Positions 1 through 11,912 are shown, numbered from the stretch's first letter. The stretch is 64,000 nucleotides of DNA from Apostichopus japonicus (GCF_037975245.1 NC_092568.1:22656501-22720500); one strand, 5' to 3'. The notes: a model not told the origin generated them from the sequence alone. Translations and numbers: made by a program.

Positions 1-153
1 ATCCCTATCAATCTCCACCGTACACCATCTCGCCACTCCCTCCCTCACGGCCACACCCTACACCATCCTCTTCCCACTCCCTCCCTCACGGCCACACCTG
101 TCCACCCTCTCCCACCCTATCCCCACTCCCTCCCTCACGGCCACACCCTACAC
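1..153. repeat. CT-rich minisatellite at window edge
   Basis: A block CACTCCCTCCCTCACGGCC recurs three times (near 34, 75 and 124), each time followed by an ACACC-type spacer. The copies are nearly identical, so this is a recent tandem array; it may continue to the left of the window. Any reading frame on the minus strand here is only the translated repeat. Confidence 0.8.
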
Positions 154-220
154 CACCGAAGAAAGCAAAAACGGTGACAATGGCACTCTTAACAATTTTG
201 TGTATTTCTTCTTGCGCTAG

Positions 221-578
221 ATGTACAGCGGATATGACATCGACCATTGGCCATCGGCTCTCTGATGACGTCATGACATACAATTGAAACATGCCGAATT
301 CTTCCATTGATGATGTTTCTCTACGTCCAGCATCGAACCATCCACAATCACGAGCCTCGTCCACCGTGGACGAAATCGATGCAACATGGAACGTTTGGTT
401 GGGAATTCTTGCATCCGGGTTTTTGATACTCTTAGCAACAGTGTCTCTAATTGGACTAACGTTCGTACGTAACTATCTGCGTCGGCGTAATCGAACACTC
501 AGTGACGACACTGGCATTTTCGCGCCAAGAAGAGGAAGCAAAGCAGGATTGGATATGATTGATCACAACGTTACAGTG
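221..578 (+). CDS. Candidate exon of a small single-pass membrane protein (coding from 291)
   Basis: I do not recognise the family. The open frame begins with ATG at 291; an in-frame TGA just upstream (285-287) supports this start. About 96 residues are encoded before a good splice donor (GTGAGC at 579). Residues about 36-59 are one hydrophobic segment rich in Leu, Ile, Val and Gly, followed at once by a basic stretch (RNYLRRRNR), the pattern of a membrane anchor with its C-terminus in the cytosol. The N-terminal 35 residues are polar with many Ser and Asn. A possible splice acceptor (pyrimidine tract then AG at 219-220) puts the exon start at 221, with a short leader holding one small upstream frame. 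The phase at 578 is zero and fits an acceptor at 7038. The frame runs on past the donor only into AT-rich DNA, which favours the spliced reading. Confidence 0.42.
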
Positions 579-2563
579 GTGAGCATACCATATTTACAGC
601 TTATATTATATTTATTTGCTCTTTCAAACTGTACTTGGTATAGTTTATGTATTATAGAGAATACATGTCTAACAGCAAAAAAACAAAACGAATTATAGAC
701 ATCCATGCATGTGAAAGAAGAGTTACCACGACGACAACTGCAATGTACCTCCCCCCCACCCCCTCTCGTCGTCTCTGTAAGTTGGTTTAATAGCAAAGTC
801 AGTATCATTTGCTAGAAGTGGAAATTAATCATGCTTGGAAGTAGCTATTTTGAATAAATATATGACGTCATAATTATTTTTACCATGTAGAAGATGCAGA
901 GAAATCATTCTTGACTTGATTGATCATCTTTTCCTCTGAAGAGAGTAAAAACTGTATAGCTCTGGACATAAACCGTTCAAGCAATAACCTTCTTGTTGGT
1001 TATATCTATATGTTTTTCTGAATATCGCTTGTAAAGTTCGTTTTTATTAATCATTTTTCTGTCATCACCAGTAGGATACATTATGTATATTTCCTCTTTA
1101 TATACAGTTCTAACTCGTACCATACATCACAGTCTTGCCTGTAACATTCCCTGACTCCATCATGGGAAAGATGAATCACTCATGAAAGAAAAGCATTCCA
1201 TAAATTCAAGTGACATGAATGTCAAGCTTTTACATCAAGTGTAGACTATAATTTATTTCGCTTTTAAGATCTCCAAGTTAATTGAAATTCTTCAGTGTTC
1301 TATAATCAACCATGTAGAGGAGAATACGTAATTTGCGTACTATTTATAGCGAAATCAGATTTTATGTTTGTTAATTGAAATTCTTCAATGTTCTTATCAA
1401 TCATGTAAGAGGACAAATCATATAGTTGCATGGCGAAATACGTACGTTATTTACATGCATAATTAATTGCTATGTCTGCCGAGTGTTCTCAAACAAGTAA
1501 AGTTGTTTCCATTACTTTGCAGTGCTTTGTTAGAGCAGGAGTTTTAGTCATATCGCGAGATTAGGACCAGGGGCTCGAGCATGATTTAGGTCGACGTTGC
1601 ACTGAGACAATCAAAAAGGAATTTAATACTGATTCGGTTGAATAAACTTACCTCTTGTTCACTAATTCACACAAGCTCATAGGCTAGCGAATTAACCATC
1701 TTGTGTTTTATAACTCGGTGGACGGGTCGCTAAATAGCCCCACCCCACCGCCACCCCACCGCCACCCCCCCCCCCCCCCCCCGCCAACCCACCACGTCAG
1801 ATCAGGCTCAGCGGTTCTGCTTCAATATACCATATCCTTTGCCAGTATTACTCTCATTTCGGATTTCTTGAAAGCATCTAAAAGTCTTCAAATATATAGA
1901 CTAAATAATATATTCTTCTTTTTTAATAAGAAATGACACATCCTTTAGAAAAGTGTTCACAATACATTCTATCTTCGATGCATATACTAAGCCAATATAT
2001 ACTATAAGAAAGCCTACAGTAAGGCCCTTAGTGCTAGAGGCATTTTTTCAATTTGATGAGGGACATTTTGATATGGTTGACACTCTTGTGCTGTTTGTTT
2101 GTCAAGTGAAGAGTTTATAAGGTCGATAATGTAATGTATCCTACAAGACATCCACGCAAACGTGTTGCAGTTTTAAGCTCTTTTACGGAAATTGTATCAC
2201 ATGACTGCACAAAACGCGCCAAATGATTTACTGTTTCAATTGAAACGTCATCTGTTCAAAACCATCAGCAAATATGAGTAGCAATCTTGGCGCCATTTTA
2301 AACTAACTTCAATTCCGTCTCAATAAGATGAATGTAATCGACTCCAACACATGAGCTGAGGTTTGATTGTAAAGAAAACAAATATCATCTTGAAGCGAGA
2401 GGCCCTGCACTCGTCATGTCTTATTGCTCTGTTATGTCGAATTGGGGTAGCACCATTCTTATAGCTTACCCAAATTCATCACACTCACATAATAAACATA
2501 TCAATCACGTCACACCTATCATCAATCATGCCAGAAATCACTCTAAACGCATATTGTAGCACT
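579..2563. other. Putative intron, left part
   Basis: AT-rich DNA without coding signal. It holds a perfect CRE octamer at 863-870 and a C-rich tract at about 1738-1785, read in one frame as a proline/histidine-rich peptide that I take to be meaningless. A pair of similar 25-bp stretches (AATTGAAATTCTTCA-like, near 1281 and 1374) is a weak local duplication. Confidence 0.5.
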
Positions 2564-2891
2564 CAGACGCGGATCCAGGGAATGTGTGTGTGTGAGAGGG
2601 GGGTGGGTATGGAGGGGGGGGGTTGAGACACCCTCCCACTTTTCAACATTACCCCCCCAAAACGGAAAAGAAAACGAAAAGAAGGTGTTTAGAACAACCT
2701 TGCGTGCAGACATAATTGTAGATCTGTTTTGCAGCCAATAAATATGCCCCCAAAAAACACATTTCACGTCAATATTTATCTTTTTTCTGGAGGTGGGGGG
2801 GGGGGAAGGACCTCCACGTCTGATCTATATGGGAGTCGGCTTCGACAACCTCCGGGCTATACACCCTCCTTTTAAATCCTGGATCCCCCTG
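2564..2891. mobile_element. Possible MITE with GGATCCAGG-type inverted ends
   Basis: The left end reads CAGACGCGGATCCAGGG and the right end, on the other strand, CAGGGGGATCCAGGA, giving short imperfect terminal inverted repeats about 328 bp apart. The interior is G-rich at both sides with AT-rich DNA between and has no transposase. Ends of the type CAGGGG(C)GGATCCAGG are familiar from small non-autonomous DNA elements in invertebrates. I found no convincing target-site duplication, so the boundaries and class are tentative. Confidence 0.4.
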
Positions 2892-3925
2892 TTAACTGTA
2901 GACAAAAAAATGTCTATGCACGTTGGCTACAACATATCAAGATTAACTATTCAAGTATATTTGATCTTAACGTGAATTCTGTTATAGAGTTCCTTCACAC
3001 TAATTGAAACCATACACTACAATTAAGTCTAATGTCAATGTGTTTATTCGTACGATTATTCAACAATTAATTACAATTACATTGTGCTACGAATTTGATT
3101 ATTCAATCTCTAAACAAACGATCACATTCCCACCAAATTATTTCTTTTCTTAATACATGTGCATAGTCAATGATAGTAAAATAGTAGTACTGTAAACATA
3201 CAATTTATCAATGACTGCGTGATCGGTGATCCGAAAGGTGCCATATTCGAGTTAATTATCATCACTATTGGCCTCGAATTTAAGTGCTCTAGTACAAATT
3301 GTAAAAGTTTTCAAAAGTAACTTCCTGGTGGTTCTGCATCTCCAAAGTAATTAGAGATATTGGAGGATAATTAGTAACATTCATTAGTAATATTAGACAA
3401 ATACATGTTTCAGTGAATAAAATAATAAAGTTTACTATAGTAAACTGCTTGTTGCAGTTGGAATGTGAGTGACCATAATTTAAATTTCTAGCATATTGTG
3501 GCCAACACTGATGATTTTTAAGTAACTTTCTGATTTTCAATTACGTGGTTGATTGACTTCCGTGGTTTTTATCATTGATTTAAGCAGCCTAGCTTTTTCA
3601 ATATGGTCTAATTTTACCTATAGTGCTTAAGATACGCACTCTGGAAAAGCAAAATATCCAGATTCCTCTCTTTTAGAAGTTATGCAGCATATAAGACAGT
3701 CACTTCGGTTTAACCTACAATATTCACAACAAACAGTTATGAAGACTAATGTAAATGACACTGACATTATTAAAACTTTGTCATAATTTTCTCTTATTTA
3801 TTTTACATTTATTCACATGTTTACGCATTTTGTTTTGCAAATAGTGCATTAATTATAAAACAGAACCTATATTATGAATTATTTGGGAGAGGTAGGGACA
3901 ATGGAGTGATAGGGGACAAGGGAGG
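2892..3925. other. AT-rich intronic/intergenic DNA
   Basis: No coding exon, RNA gene or repeat is evident. Short open frames here have no recognisable composition or domain. Confidence 0.5.
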
Positions 3926-3929
3926 GGTT

Positions 3930-4130
3930 TCTTCACCGGACACTACAAATATTATGCACAAAATCCAAATATTTTCGGCGTTCTCTTCCTTTTCTTGAAA
4001 TGAAACTTTATTGGCTATAGTCAAACTATAAAGAACTGCATTGTTGTTTGATTTTACTGCACCAAAGTAATACCAGTATCAAAATGCATATCAATATGCC
4101 ACTTTAACAAATTGAAGGTAATTGGATCAC
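3930..4130. repeat. Diverged dispersed repeat, copy A
   Basis: This segment can be aligned by eye with 5685-5845. Shared blocks include TCCAAATAT, CGGC-TTCTCTTC, TGAAATGAAA, ATTGG, CAA-CTATAA-GAA-CTGC and TTGTT, in the same order and orientation. The copies are old and differ by small insertions. Class unknown. Confidence 0.5.
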
Positions 4131-4454
4131 TGCTAAATTAATCAGTTAATTTAAGTTATGCCTCTCACAGGCGTTCTGATATACAGGTTTCATGTTTGGG
4201 AGGGGGAGCGGTTAACAAGGGGACGGGGAAGTATGATCAGGCAAATCTTCTGTGGTGAAGGTGAAAATCGTTGCTGATATAAGAATAATTGGGAGCCACC
4301 CATTCCCCCATCTCCGCTTCACCCTACGGCCCCATTGTGGTATTACGGGATGATACCAAGTATAATGTTGCAGTTTGGCAAATTTGTAAGGCATTTTGAT
4401 TGGTTTCTACTTAAAGAGCAGGTCTCAAATGCGGGGATTTCTGCTTCACCAAAA

Positions 4455-4692
4455 GGAATGTTAGCTCAGTGGTTACCGCCGGTGCCTTTCAATCATAAGG
4501 TCCCGAGTTCGAGTCACTCCAAGATTAATGTTTGTCGTCCAGTTACAGAGTTGTTGACAATTGACAATTGACAATTCATAATCATGGACGTTAAATATGA
4601 ATCTAAGAGGCTGACTTCGGTCAGCTTGCGGCTTTGATAAGCCAATGGTGGCTTCTTCGCGAGTTCCTGCTTGCAGGAGGATCTAAAAAAAC
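4455..4692 (+). mobile_element. tRNA-derived SINE, copy 1 (plus strand)
   Basis: A tRNA-like head (4455-4520) carries an A box (TTAGCTCAGTGGTTA), a B box (GAGTTCGAGTC) and a closing CACTCC that can pair with the first bases GGA(G/A)TG, so the cloverleaf outline is still visible. A body of about 165 bp follows, ending in an A-run and a short CATA-type tail. The second copy lies at 8864-9090 on the other strand and matches over the whole length, which defines the element. It lies inside the putative intron of the small membrane-protein gene. Transcription by RNA polymerase III from the internal A/B boxes is expected for this class. See the findings for three hairpins in the tail. Confidence 0.85.
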
Positions 4693-5684
4693 ACATACAT
4701 AGAATTAGAAATAGAAAGACTATAGGCATATTGCTTTAATATCTCCTGCACGTGCTTCAATGCGTTTCTCCTCTGCTTGCTAAATTGGTTTAATTTGACA
4801 AACGCTAACGCATGTGCAAATAAACCGTCCCGCAAGTATAATGTGTTTAGTATTTTTTCATCCTCGTTTAATGTCCAATTAATGACATCCTATTCAACGT
4901 TCCTTGACAGAACTTTCGATTAGCCGACGTCATAGCCACCATCAGGACATGCACAGGTCTTCATGATAAAAAATAAACGGAAGCCTCTTGTTGTCTAGAT
5001 AAATATATAAGCATGTAAGAATCGCAATAGTTTATTCCAGAAAGTATGGCCGCAAATCAATTACATTGCTCCAAGGAGATTAGACGGCAAATCCAATACC
5101 CTATTTCTGTTTAACTTTTGTAGGTTATCTGAAATGAAAATGTGATCACGTGACGGTTCAAGAAAGTACATTACAGAATCATACGAGTGAATGAACAGAA
5201 AATGTAGGAACCCAACTCTGTTTTCTAGCTCATGCGTACGGAAATTTACATGGATTACAAGAAAGCACTTGTTTATGATGTTTATGACAGATGGCCTAAG
5301 TGCGATACCACCAACAATTTAAGGCGGGCTCAATAATTGTGTCCTGTCACTTGTGAAGTTTTTGTACATGGTGGCTGAAAGAAGGGGGAGGGGAACAGTA
5401 GCCTGCCTTTAAAAATGAACAAAAAACTGCAAAGTGAAATCAAAACGAGGCTTTCTAAACGACGGTCCACAAACTTTCTGACACGACCCAGACGTTCGAA
5501 AGTTTATCTGCTGAAACAGTCCAAACTAGCTATTCGTGTACTCTGAGCATCGATGCTGAGGGGGGGGGGGGGTCTGATGGGTCGTAGGCCTAAAAGCGTA
5601 CTGCCCGTCGCATTAAATAGATAATAATTAATAAGCGAGTTATTAATGATTCTTCTTTACTGTAAGCACATCGTCGCCCGGATC
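4693..5684. other. AT-rich intronic/intergenic DNA
   Basis: No exon or RNA gene seen. A run of about 13 G occurs near 5559-5571, one of several long G/C homopolymers in the first 10 kb. Confidence 0.5.
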
Positions 5685-5845
5685 ACACTGCAAAAAAACA
5701 ACTAAAAATCCAAAATATGTCCGGCTTTCTCTTCGTATGCTGAAATGAAAATTAATTGGTCGGTCAAGCTATAAGAAACTGCGTTGTTATTAACTTACTG
5801 AAGTTTACTATATAAAAAATATCAAAATGTCGCTTTAACAGAGAC
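5685..5845. repeat. Diverged dispersed repeat, copy B
   Basis: Partner of 3930-4130, in the same orientation, with the same ordered blocks but diverged. Nothing in it codes for protein. Confidence 0.5.
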
Positions 5846-7037
5846 TGGATCACAGGCAGATAAAACCAAGCATGAGTCGAGAAATGTGTGTCAAATATTC
5901 AGAGAGATTCATGAATATCTATTTGAGTATTCAGCACCTTTCACAGCGGCTTCAGATGAAATGTTTTCAGAAACGTAGGTTCGGTATGCTCCAAATTGAT
6001 TAATAATGTAAATTAAGCTTCTGAATCAGCTGAGTATAAAACAGGTATGAAACATGAATTCATGAGCACGGAACAGAATGTTGAATTGTCTTAACATTTG
6101 TATTGTAGGGAGCGGGCAGGTTGGGTGGGGGGGGGGGGGGTGAGGGGCATATAGGTCCGCTTCGAAGACGTGAAGAAGATCATCGTCCTATTCTCTTTAA
6201 ATTGTGCATGGTACTGCTTTATTGATTAGTGGGGTCTGTAGTCGCTGTACGCAGGCGCACGCCAAGGCGATTTCCATGAAGAGGGCACATCAAGTTCATT
6301 GACCAAGTTTTATGTTAGATTAATATAGACTACGCACGGTTAACACATGTGTGTCAAACTTCAAAACAGATACATGAGGTTGTAATGTCAGATAAAACGA
6401 AACATATATACGGACGGCAAAGAAAAATCAATAGTGATTGTTGAACAACTTATTCCAAGATGTGGTTGTTATATTATTAAAGGGGAATTAATTCATGGTT
6501 ATTGGTTACCGGATTTAACAATTGTCTTTTATAATCTCTTCATCGTGTTTATTTAATAAAAAACAAACAAACAATTAAAATAAGAGAACATAGAATTTTT
6601 GTATTATTTTCTTCTTGTTCTAAAGTCAATGAAGTACATAGCCTCGTGAAAATAAAAATAAAACAATTTATTTCGTTTTTAATTTGTGACAATGACGTCA
6701 CACCTGCTTGTTTCAAGTTCATATACGGCATGAGCAAACTGTGCACAACTTCAACTATAAACAACCAAAAAGTGAACGGGAAGAACTGATTTTACATCGG
6801 TGTTTAGACAATCTAACTCTCTTATTCTTGAAAAACAATTCATCTCTGGAATTTTCTTTTACGTGGCTAAGAATGATTGAAGGGGAAAAGAGGAAAGAAA
6901 AGAAAACAGCCTCGAGTTCGAGAGAATAACCTGCATGAATATGTCTGTATTTATCGTCCGATAGTATGGGATGAATCCAGTTCAACGTGTAACCCACAGC
7001 TGAGTGTTTTATCCATCATTTCCTGTTTATCTTTCAG
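5846..7037. other. AT-rich DNA before the second candidate exon
   Basis: Holds a run of about 14 G near 6126-6140 and a CRE octamer at 6693-6700. No other coding or RNA signal. The last 20 bases form a pyrimidine-rich acceptor ending in CTTTCAG at 7037. Confidence 0.5.
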
Positions 7038-7136
7038 ATTCTCACGCAGCATCGAACCCTTGCGCCTGAAGTAGCCCCAGACTGCGATGAAGTCTCCGAA
7101 AATACAAGGATGAGAGCGTACTCTTATGAAATGTGA
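7038..7136 (+). CDS. Candidate terminal exon of the small membrane-protein gene
   Basis: After the acceptor CTTTCAG, phase-zero reading gives 32 residues and a TGA stop (7134-7136): a hydrophilic, acidic tail with no repeat or membrane segment. Joined to the frame ending at 578 this makes a protein of about 128 residues. The link rests only on matching splice phase, a good acceptor and an uninterrupted frame, so it could be chance over 99 bases. No homologue is recognised. Confidence 0.33.
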   Translation: MLTQHRTLAPEVAPDCDEVSENTRMRAYSYEM

Positions 7137-8321
7137 GATGAATGAAGGCCCGAGTCAACATGACCAAGAAGTATGCAAGAGAAGTGCTTTAGTATTTTAA
7201 GAATGCAAACGAGTAATTTGAGCAAAGAAGTCATTCGCTTAAAGAGAAACCTGTGTCCTGAAGATCAAAAAGGATGATCAGTGGCCTTTAACATGTGCTC
7301 TTTTGACTCGATTCAGTTAGCGCTTATTATTATGACAGTGCTAATCGATTAATTCAGTGCGGTTGTAATGTTGCATTTCATTTATTCATAAATTGAATAT
7401 GTAAACATCCCCATCAGGTTTAGGCTCACGTGGCTTCAGAGTTTAAGATTCCACGTGAATACATCTCATCCAATACGGAAGGTAAAATTAGTTGATAATT
7501 TTCTAAAGCATTACCAGTCCACAGGCCTGACGAAGGGGGTGGGGTGGGGAGTGCTGGGGTGGGCGATGGACGCTACAGCCCCGGGCCCCGGAGTTAAATT
7601 AGGGGACCCGAGAAAATATATAGAGGGCCTGGGAAATATGAGATATATGATTAGTGAAGAAAGGTGGCCCGCTGACATAATTGTCAACGGAGCGCGTCTC
7701 TGCCAGTCAATTGCAATAACACAACTCTCCCTGATTCATATGCCTCTAGGTATACATGCACATCCAGGCCTACTGGGAAGGGGATGTGGTAGGGTGCTAA
7801 AGACCCCGGGCCGCTTGGGTCGGACCCAGAGAAATGTGATGGGAGTAAAGAATAATGTATTTTCATAATTACTTAAAGACAAATGAAGACATCCAAAATA
7901 GTGTCCTGATGACTCAAGATTCTCCTGAGCCTATAGTTGGCTCTCGATGTCCTTATGTAAATTTATGTCCTTTTACTATTCGGTTTCATTGTCATATTTG
8001 AGTTGAAAAGTAACATGCCTCCTTCCCAATGTTATAAATCAAGATCGATGACATATGGAAATACCATATTTATCAATATAGTTTGTACTCGATAATCGCA
8101 GCCAGGGATGTTACGCAGCCAATGAAATCTACCGATATTAAATGCAAAGCACAGGCTAAATAGACGCTGTATATATAGGCCTATCTTTGTTTGGAAATCA
8201 ATTGAACTATATATCTATATACATATGTATCTATATTTTATGTTTCAAAGATGAATTGGACAAGCTCTGAGATTGAAAGTTTGTTCTCGACGTGTTTTAC
8301 TTTCAATTGTTAGACCAAACA
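7137..8321. other. Intergenic DNA with a GC-rich patch
   Basis: Mostly AT-rich. The patch 7520-7830 is unusually G/C-rich, with GGGGTGGGG runs and CCCGGGCC-type palindromes, and contains a 137-codon open frame (7455-7868). That frame has no domain I recognise and its composition follows the GC patch, so I treat it as an old repeat rather than a gene. Confidence 0.4.
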
Positions 8322-8434
8322 CAACGATATGTAAATGACGTTTAAACTTTGCACCCGAAGATTTGCACTGCGTTACAACTATATGTACATGACTTTTAAC
8401 TTTGCACCCATTGGCACAGGTTTGCACTGCGTTA
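8322..8434. repeat. Two-copy tandem duplication (about 55 bp units)
   Basis: Units 8322-8375 and 8376-8434 both run from CAAC(G/T)ATATGTA-ATGAC through ACTTTGCACCC to TTTGCACTGCGTTA. The second unit has a small insertion before its last block. Confidence 0.75.
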
Positions 8435-8539
8435 ACCGCTGATCCGTGATCTTTTACAATTTTATGATTGTCAGAAAATTTGATGAAATGGTTCCTGCAA
8501 ATGACGTCACGTTTTCGTTCGAAGATGGATTGAAAGGAT

Positions 8540-8720
8540 GTAGCGACTTATTCTCTGGAGTAACTTTTGGAGCGACTGATTCTCTGGAGTAACTGATAAA
8601 TTGGAACAATTGATCACCTGATCATCTTGGCCAACTTATTATCCGAGGGAACTGATAATCTGGTGTATAACTGATCATCTAGAGTACCAAACCATCCTGA
8701 TAAGCTAGTCGTCTGGAATA
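8540..8720. repeat. Degenerate short repeat around CTGATTCTCTGGAGTAACT
   Basis: Blocks of the form TCTGGAGTAACT and CTGAT-ATC recur several times with decay. The first two are almost identical and 36 bp apart; later ones are weaker. This is a decayed minisatellite. Confidence 0.55.
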
Positions 8721-8863
8721 CTTCTGATTATCCGGGGTAACTGATTGTACCGAGAGAACCTTTAATTACTATACCACTATAGATGACAGCATTGCAATAA
8801 ACAAGTATATATAAGTTCACACGCCGATGAAGGGATTACTGCGTGTATGTATGTATGAATGTA

Positions 8864-9090
8864 TTTTAGATCCTCCTGCAAGCAGGAACTCGCGAAGAAG
8901 CCTGATTGGCTTATCAAAGCTGCAAGCTGACCGAAGTCAGTCTCTTAGATTCATATTAACGTCATATGATTATGAATTGTCAACTTGTCCACAACTCTGT
9001 AACTAGACGACATACATTAATCTTGGAGTGACTCGAACCGGGGACCTTAGGATTGGAAGGCACCGGCGTTGACCACTGAGCTAACACTCC
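8864..9090 (-). mobile_element. tRNA-derived SINE, copy 2 (minus strand)
   Basis: Full-length second copy of the SINE at 4455-4692, in opposite orientation about 4.2 kb away. The tRNA-like head is at the high-coordinate end. Here both acceptor halves are better preserved (GGAGTG at the start, CACTCC at the end of the head) and the B box reads GGTTCGAGTC. The tail is followed by a CATA-type simple repeat (8844-8863 on the plus strand), as in copy 1, so a short tetranucleotide tail is probably part of the element. Confidence 0.85.
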
Positions 9091-11770
9091 TTTGTGTGGC
9101 ATTTCTTCCTGTCTTCTTTCCGATATATGTATAATTTTTAATTTACTAATCTATGATAAGCAGGCAGAATGCGTTTGCCCAGACAGAGAGAGAGAAGTTG
9201 GGAATGTGAGGGGGTCGAGGGAGAGTGGGGGGGGGGGTTGTAAGGGAAAGAGCTGTAATACGTTCCCTCGACACTTTATTCGTTTCATTAATTAACGTTT
9301 AAATATGTCAAATGACACTGTGTTTATATACGTGAGATTATTATAGAACTGGGATTTCGCTACTGCTGATGTATGCCCGTAAAAATATGTTCAGGAGATT
9401 TGAGTTGGAAGGACAGCAGCAATTTATAATTATGAGGGGCACAATCATGTGTTATAAATTTTGAAGCTTTTTACTACAGATGAGGGCGCAGTAGTCTGCA
9501 CTGAGAGGGGGAGGGGATTGGGGGGGGGTGCGCCAGGATACACGTGAGAAACGTCAAAAAAAGCTAGAATTGTAAACTCCTTATTTGAGACACTTAAATA
9601 TGTCATGAAACCTCAACATGTTGCAGGGACGATTGACTAGTTACATTCTTTATAATTTACGTTTTCTTGTTGTCTAGATTGTGTTAAAGTTTATCTGTAG
9701 AAGAATTTTCGTTCGTCGTTATCTTTATGCTAGGGGTCTTTGCTGGACAGTAAATTCCAAAATAGCGAAATTTCACTCTTTGAAAGTGGCCAGGACTACG
9801 AATTTTTGTTGAGTGAATTCCTTCAAACTTAGGTTCAAATTAATAGTGAAAATATTGTCTGGTTCAGAGCTATACATTTGCGTATAAAGCGACTCTATCA
9901 GTTCGATTGAAATTCACTCATGGCAAGAGTTATCACCCAAGGACACACTCTCAAAGATTAAGAGTTAAGGTATATTCTAGGATTCTCCTGTTCCTATACA
10001 ATTGAACTGTTTAAGTTGACTTTGTCGTATATATATGTGCAAATGTAATGTTGTATACCGTTTATTTATATCAAAAATTTCAAGAACATTTTAAACGGTT
10101 AATTAAAATTGACTGTGTGACCCATTTACTCAGACATGAAACATATTCTGTCAGTTATTATAAATATTTATGCCCAGGTCATATGAAATACACGTTGCTT
10201 GCATGCGTTACTTTCCTACGTGGGAAGGGTCTTCAAAACATTCATATTTTACAACAAATATGTATGACATGTAAAATTTTAACTACTTTATTAGTGGTTA
10301 TCCAATTATTTCTGCAAAGTACAAAAATGACTAATTATCACACCTTTTATTTTGTACATTAAAATATTTTCAGAAAAATTAATAAATTAAATCACTCACC
10401 GATGACTAAAAGTTACATTTATTTACAGTGTTACATTATCTTTATTTACATTGTTTTGTTTTTATATTCTTCTTTATGACTTTTCATCATCCGAGAGATG
10501 TTGAAAGGATATTTTTTTTCCTTCAAACTCGACAAGGGAAAAATGAAGAAACAAGAAAGAAAATGAAATGCCGAGAATTTAATACGTCAATTAGGTTGTA
10601 GGAGGTCTATCGATAAATCTGCATTAGCCTATGTTTTATAATCGAATCCGTAACGGTTAAGTGTTGATAATTATATATGGATATTTGAATTTTGCAAATA
10701 GACTGTAACGGAAACTTAATAGTAAAATTCCACAATTTTGTCCCCTAATATGGTAATACCTACGATATAGCATGTCCAATTAAGTTTATGTTCATACCAG
10801 TGTTTGATAGGTATACCCTGCATTGTATATGTGTACAATGTTGATTGAGGCTTGTATTCATGCTCATACTTATTGAATTCACAACTGCTCATGCATAACA
10901 TCCACGCATCTGCATAACAATAGGTTATCTAGGCCTGCCTACAACGATATAATAGGTTACCAGCCTAAAAACATTTCATTTTACACTCTCGTATCAAGTA
11001 GGCTAATCTAAAATAGTATAAACTAATTTTTATGCTGAAGACTCTGTCGACACAAGCAATAACTTTCGATAAATTATCCAATATTTAAAACTTCAATGTA
11101 TTGTGTGATCCTGAAGAATAGCCCAAATGATCGTGTGTGAAGTGAGTGCTACAAAATTAATTTATCCCACTGAGCTGTCATTTATGCACATGGTTGATCG
11201 ATGAACCGTGACACAACATTCTCCTCCTATGTCTTAAACTTCGATAAAGTTAAAAGATGTTTTGAAGAAAAGCATGAACTTCAGGATACGATCGATCGAT
11301 TCTCGTAGTTAAGCTTTTGGGTATCATTTTCTAACCATTATATTTTGGGAAAGAATTATTTTTCCGGAAAAGAACGTCAAATGATCTACAGATGGCGCTG
11401 TTTCTGTTTAGTGAGCTACATCATCCAAAAATTATAAAGTTAAAGACCTAACGCAGTTACATTGTTGTAATAAACTCCGAACGTCTCTCGCTATAGACCA
11501 AAATACTTTTAAAAAACCATCAGCAAACTAGTTTTCGTGAAAGTGTGAAAAATAAAAAGTAACAGTGAATAAAGAAGAATCTTTGCAATAAAATTTCCAG
11601 TACCTAGCATGAGTAAAATAATGGACAGCTGATGTTTATGATGGCGTAGAAAGAAAGTAAAGATATTACAATACTGCGTACATACACCGAGCGTTGCCCT
11701 TTTTAAAATGACCATTTATTAATGTCTCACTCGTAATTGGTGAAATGAGCTGATAATGTACCCTAACACC
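9091..11770. other. AT-rich intergenic DNA
   Basis: No gene recognised. Two long G runs (near 9225-9237 and 9520-9528) and an AT-rich stretch between 10048 and 10360 that stays open for 104 codons with AT-driven composition. I see nothing else. Confidence 0.5.
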
Positions 11771-11824
11771 CACGGTGACAAGACCAACATCAACAGCCAG
11801 AATTTTGTGTGCACAGTACAACTA

Positions 11825-11912
11825 ACTGACCGAGGCCGAGACGATATCGTCGTGAGAGAGAGAGTTAGTGTTACAGGCTGAAGTTAAGGTGTCGGATGTC
11901 TTTTTGGGTAAG
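11825..11912 (+). promoter_or_regulatory. Candidate non-coding first exon with strong donor
   Basis: A short stretch of higher GC with several CpGs (CCGAGGCCGAGACGATATCG) and a GAGAGAGAGA run ends in TTTTTGG followed by GTAAGTCA, close to the ideal donor. It resembles an untranslated first exon. The next recognisable gene downstream on this strand is BTBD7, whose start codon sits in an exon with its own acceptor and so needs an upstream exon. Transcript data would be needed to confirm the link. Confidence 0.3.

Noticed and set aside
7455-7868. 137-codon frame
   Set aside because: Runs through a GC-rich, G-run-bearing patch, has no recognisable domain, and no splice or promoter context supports it.
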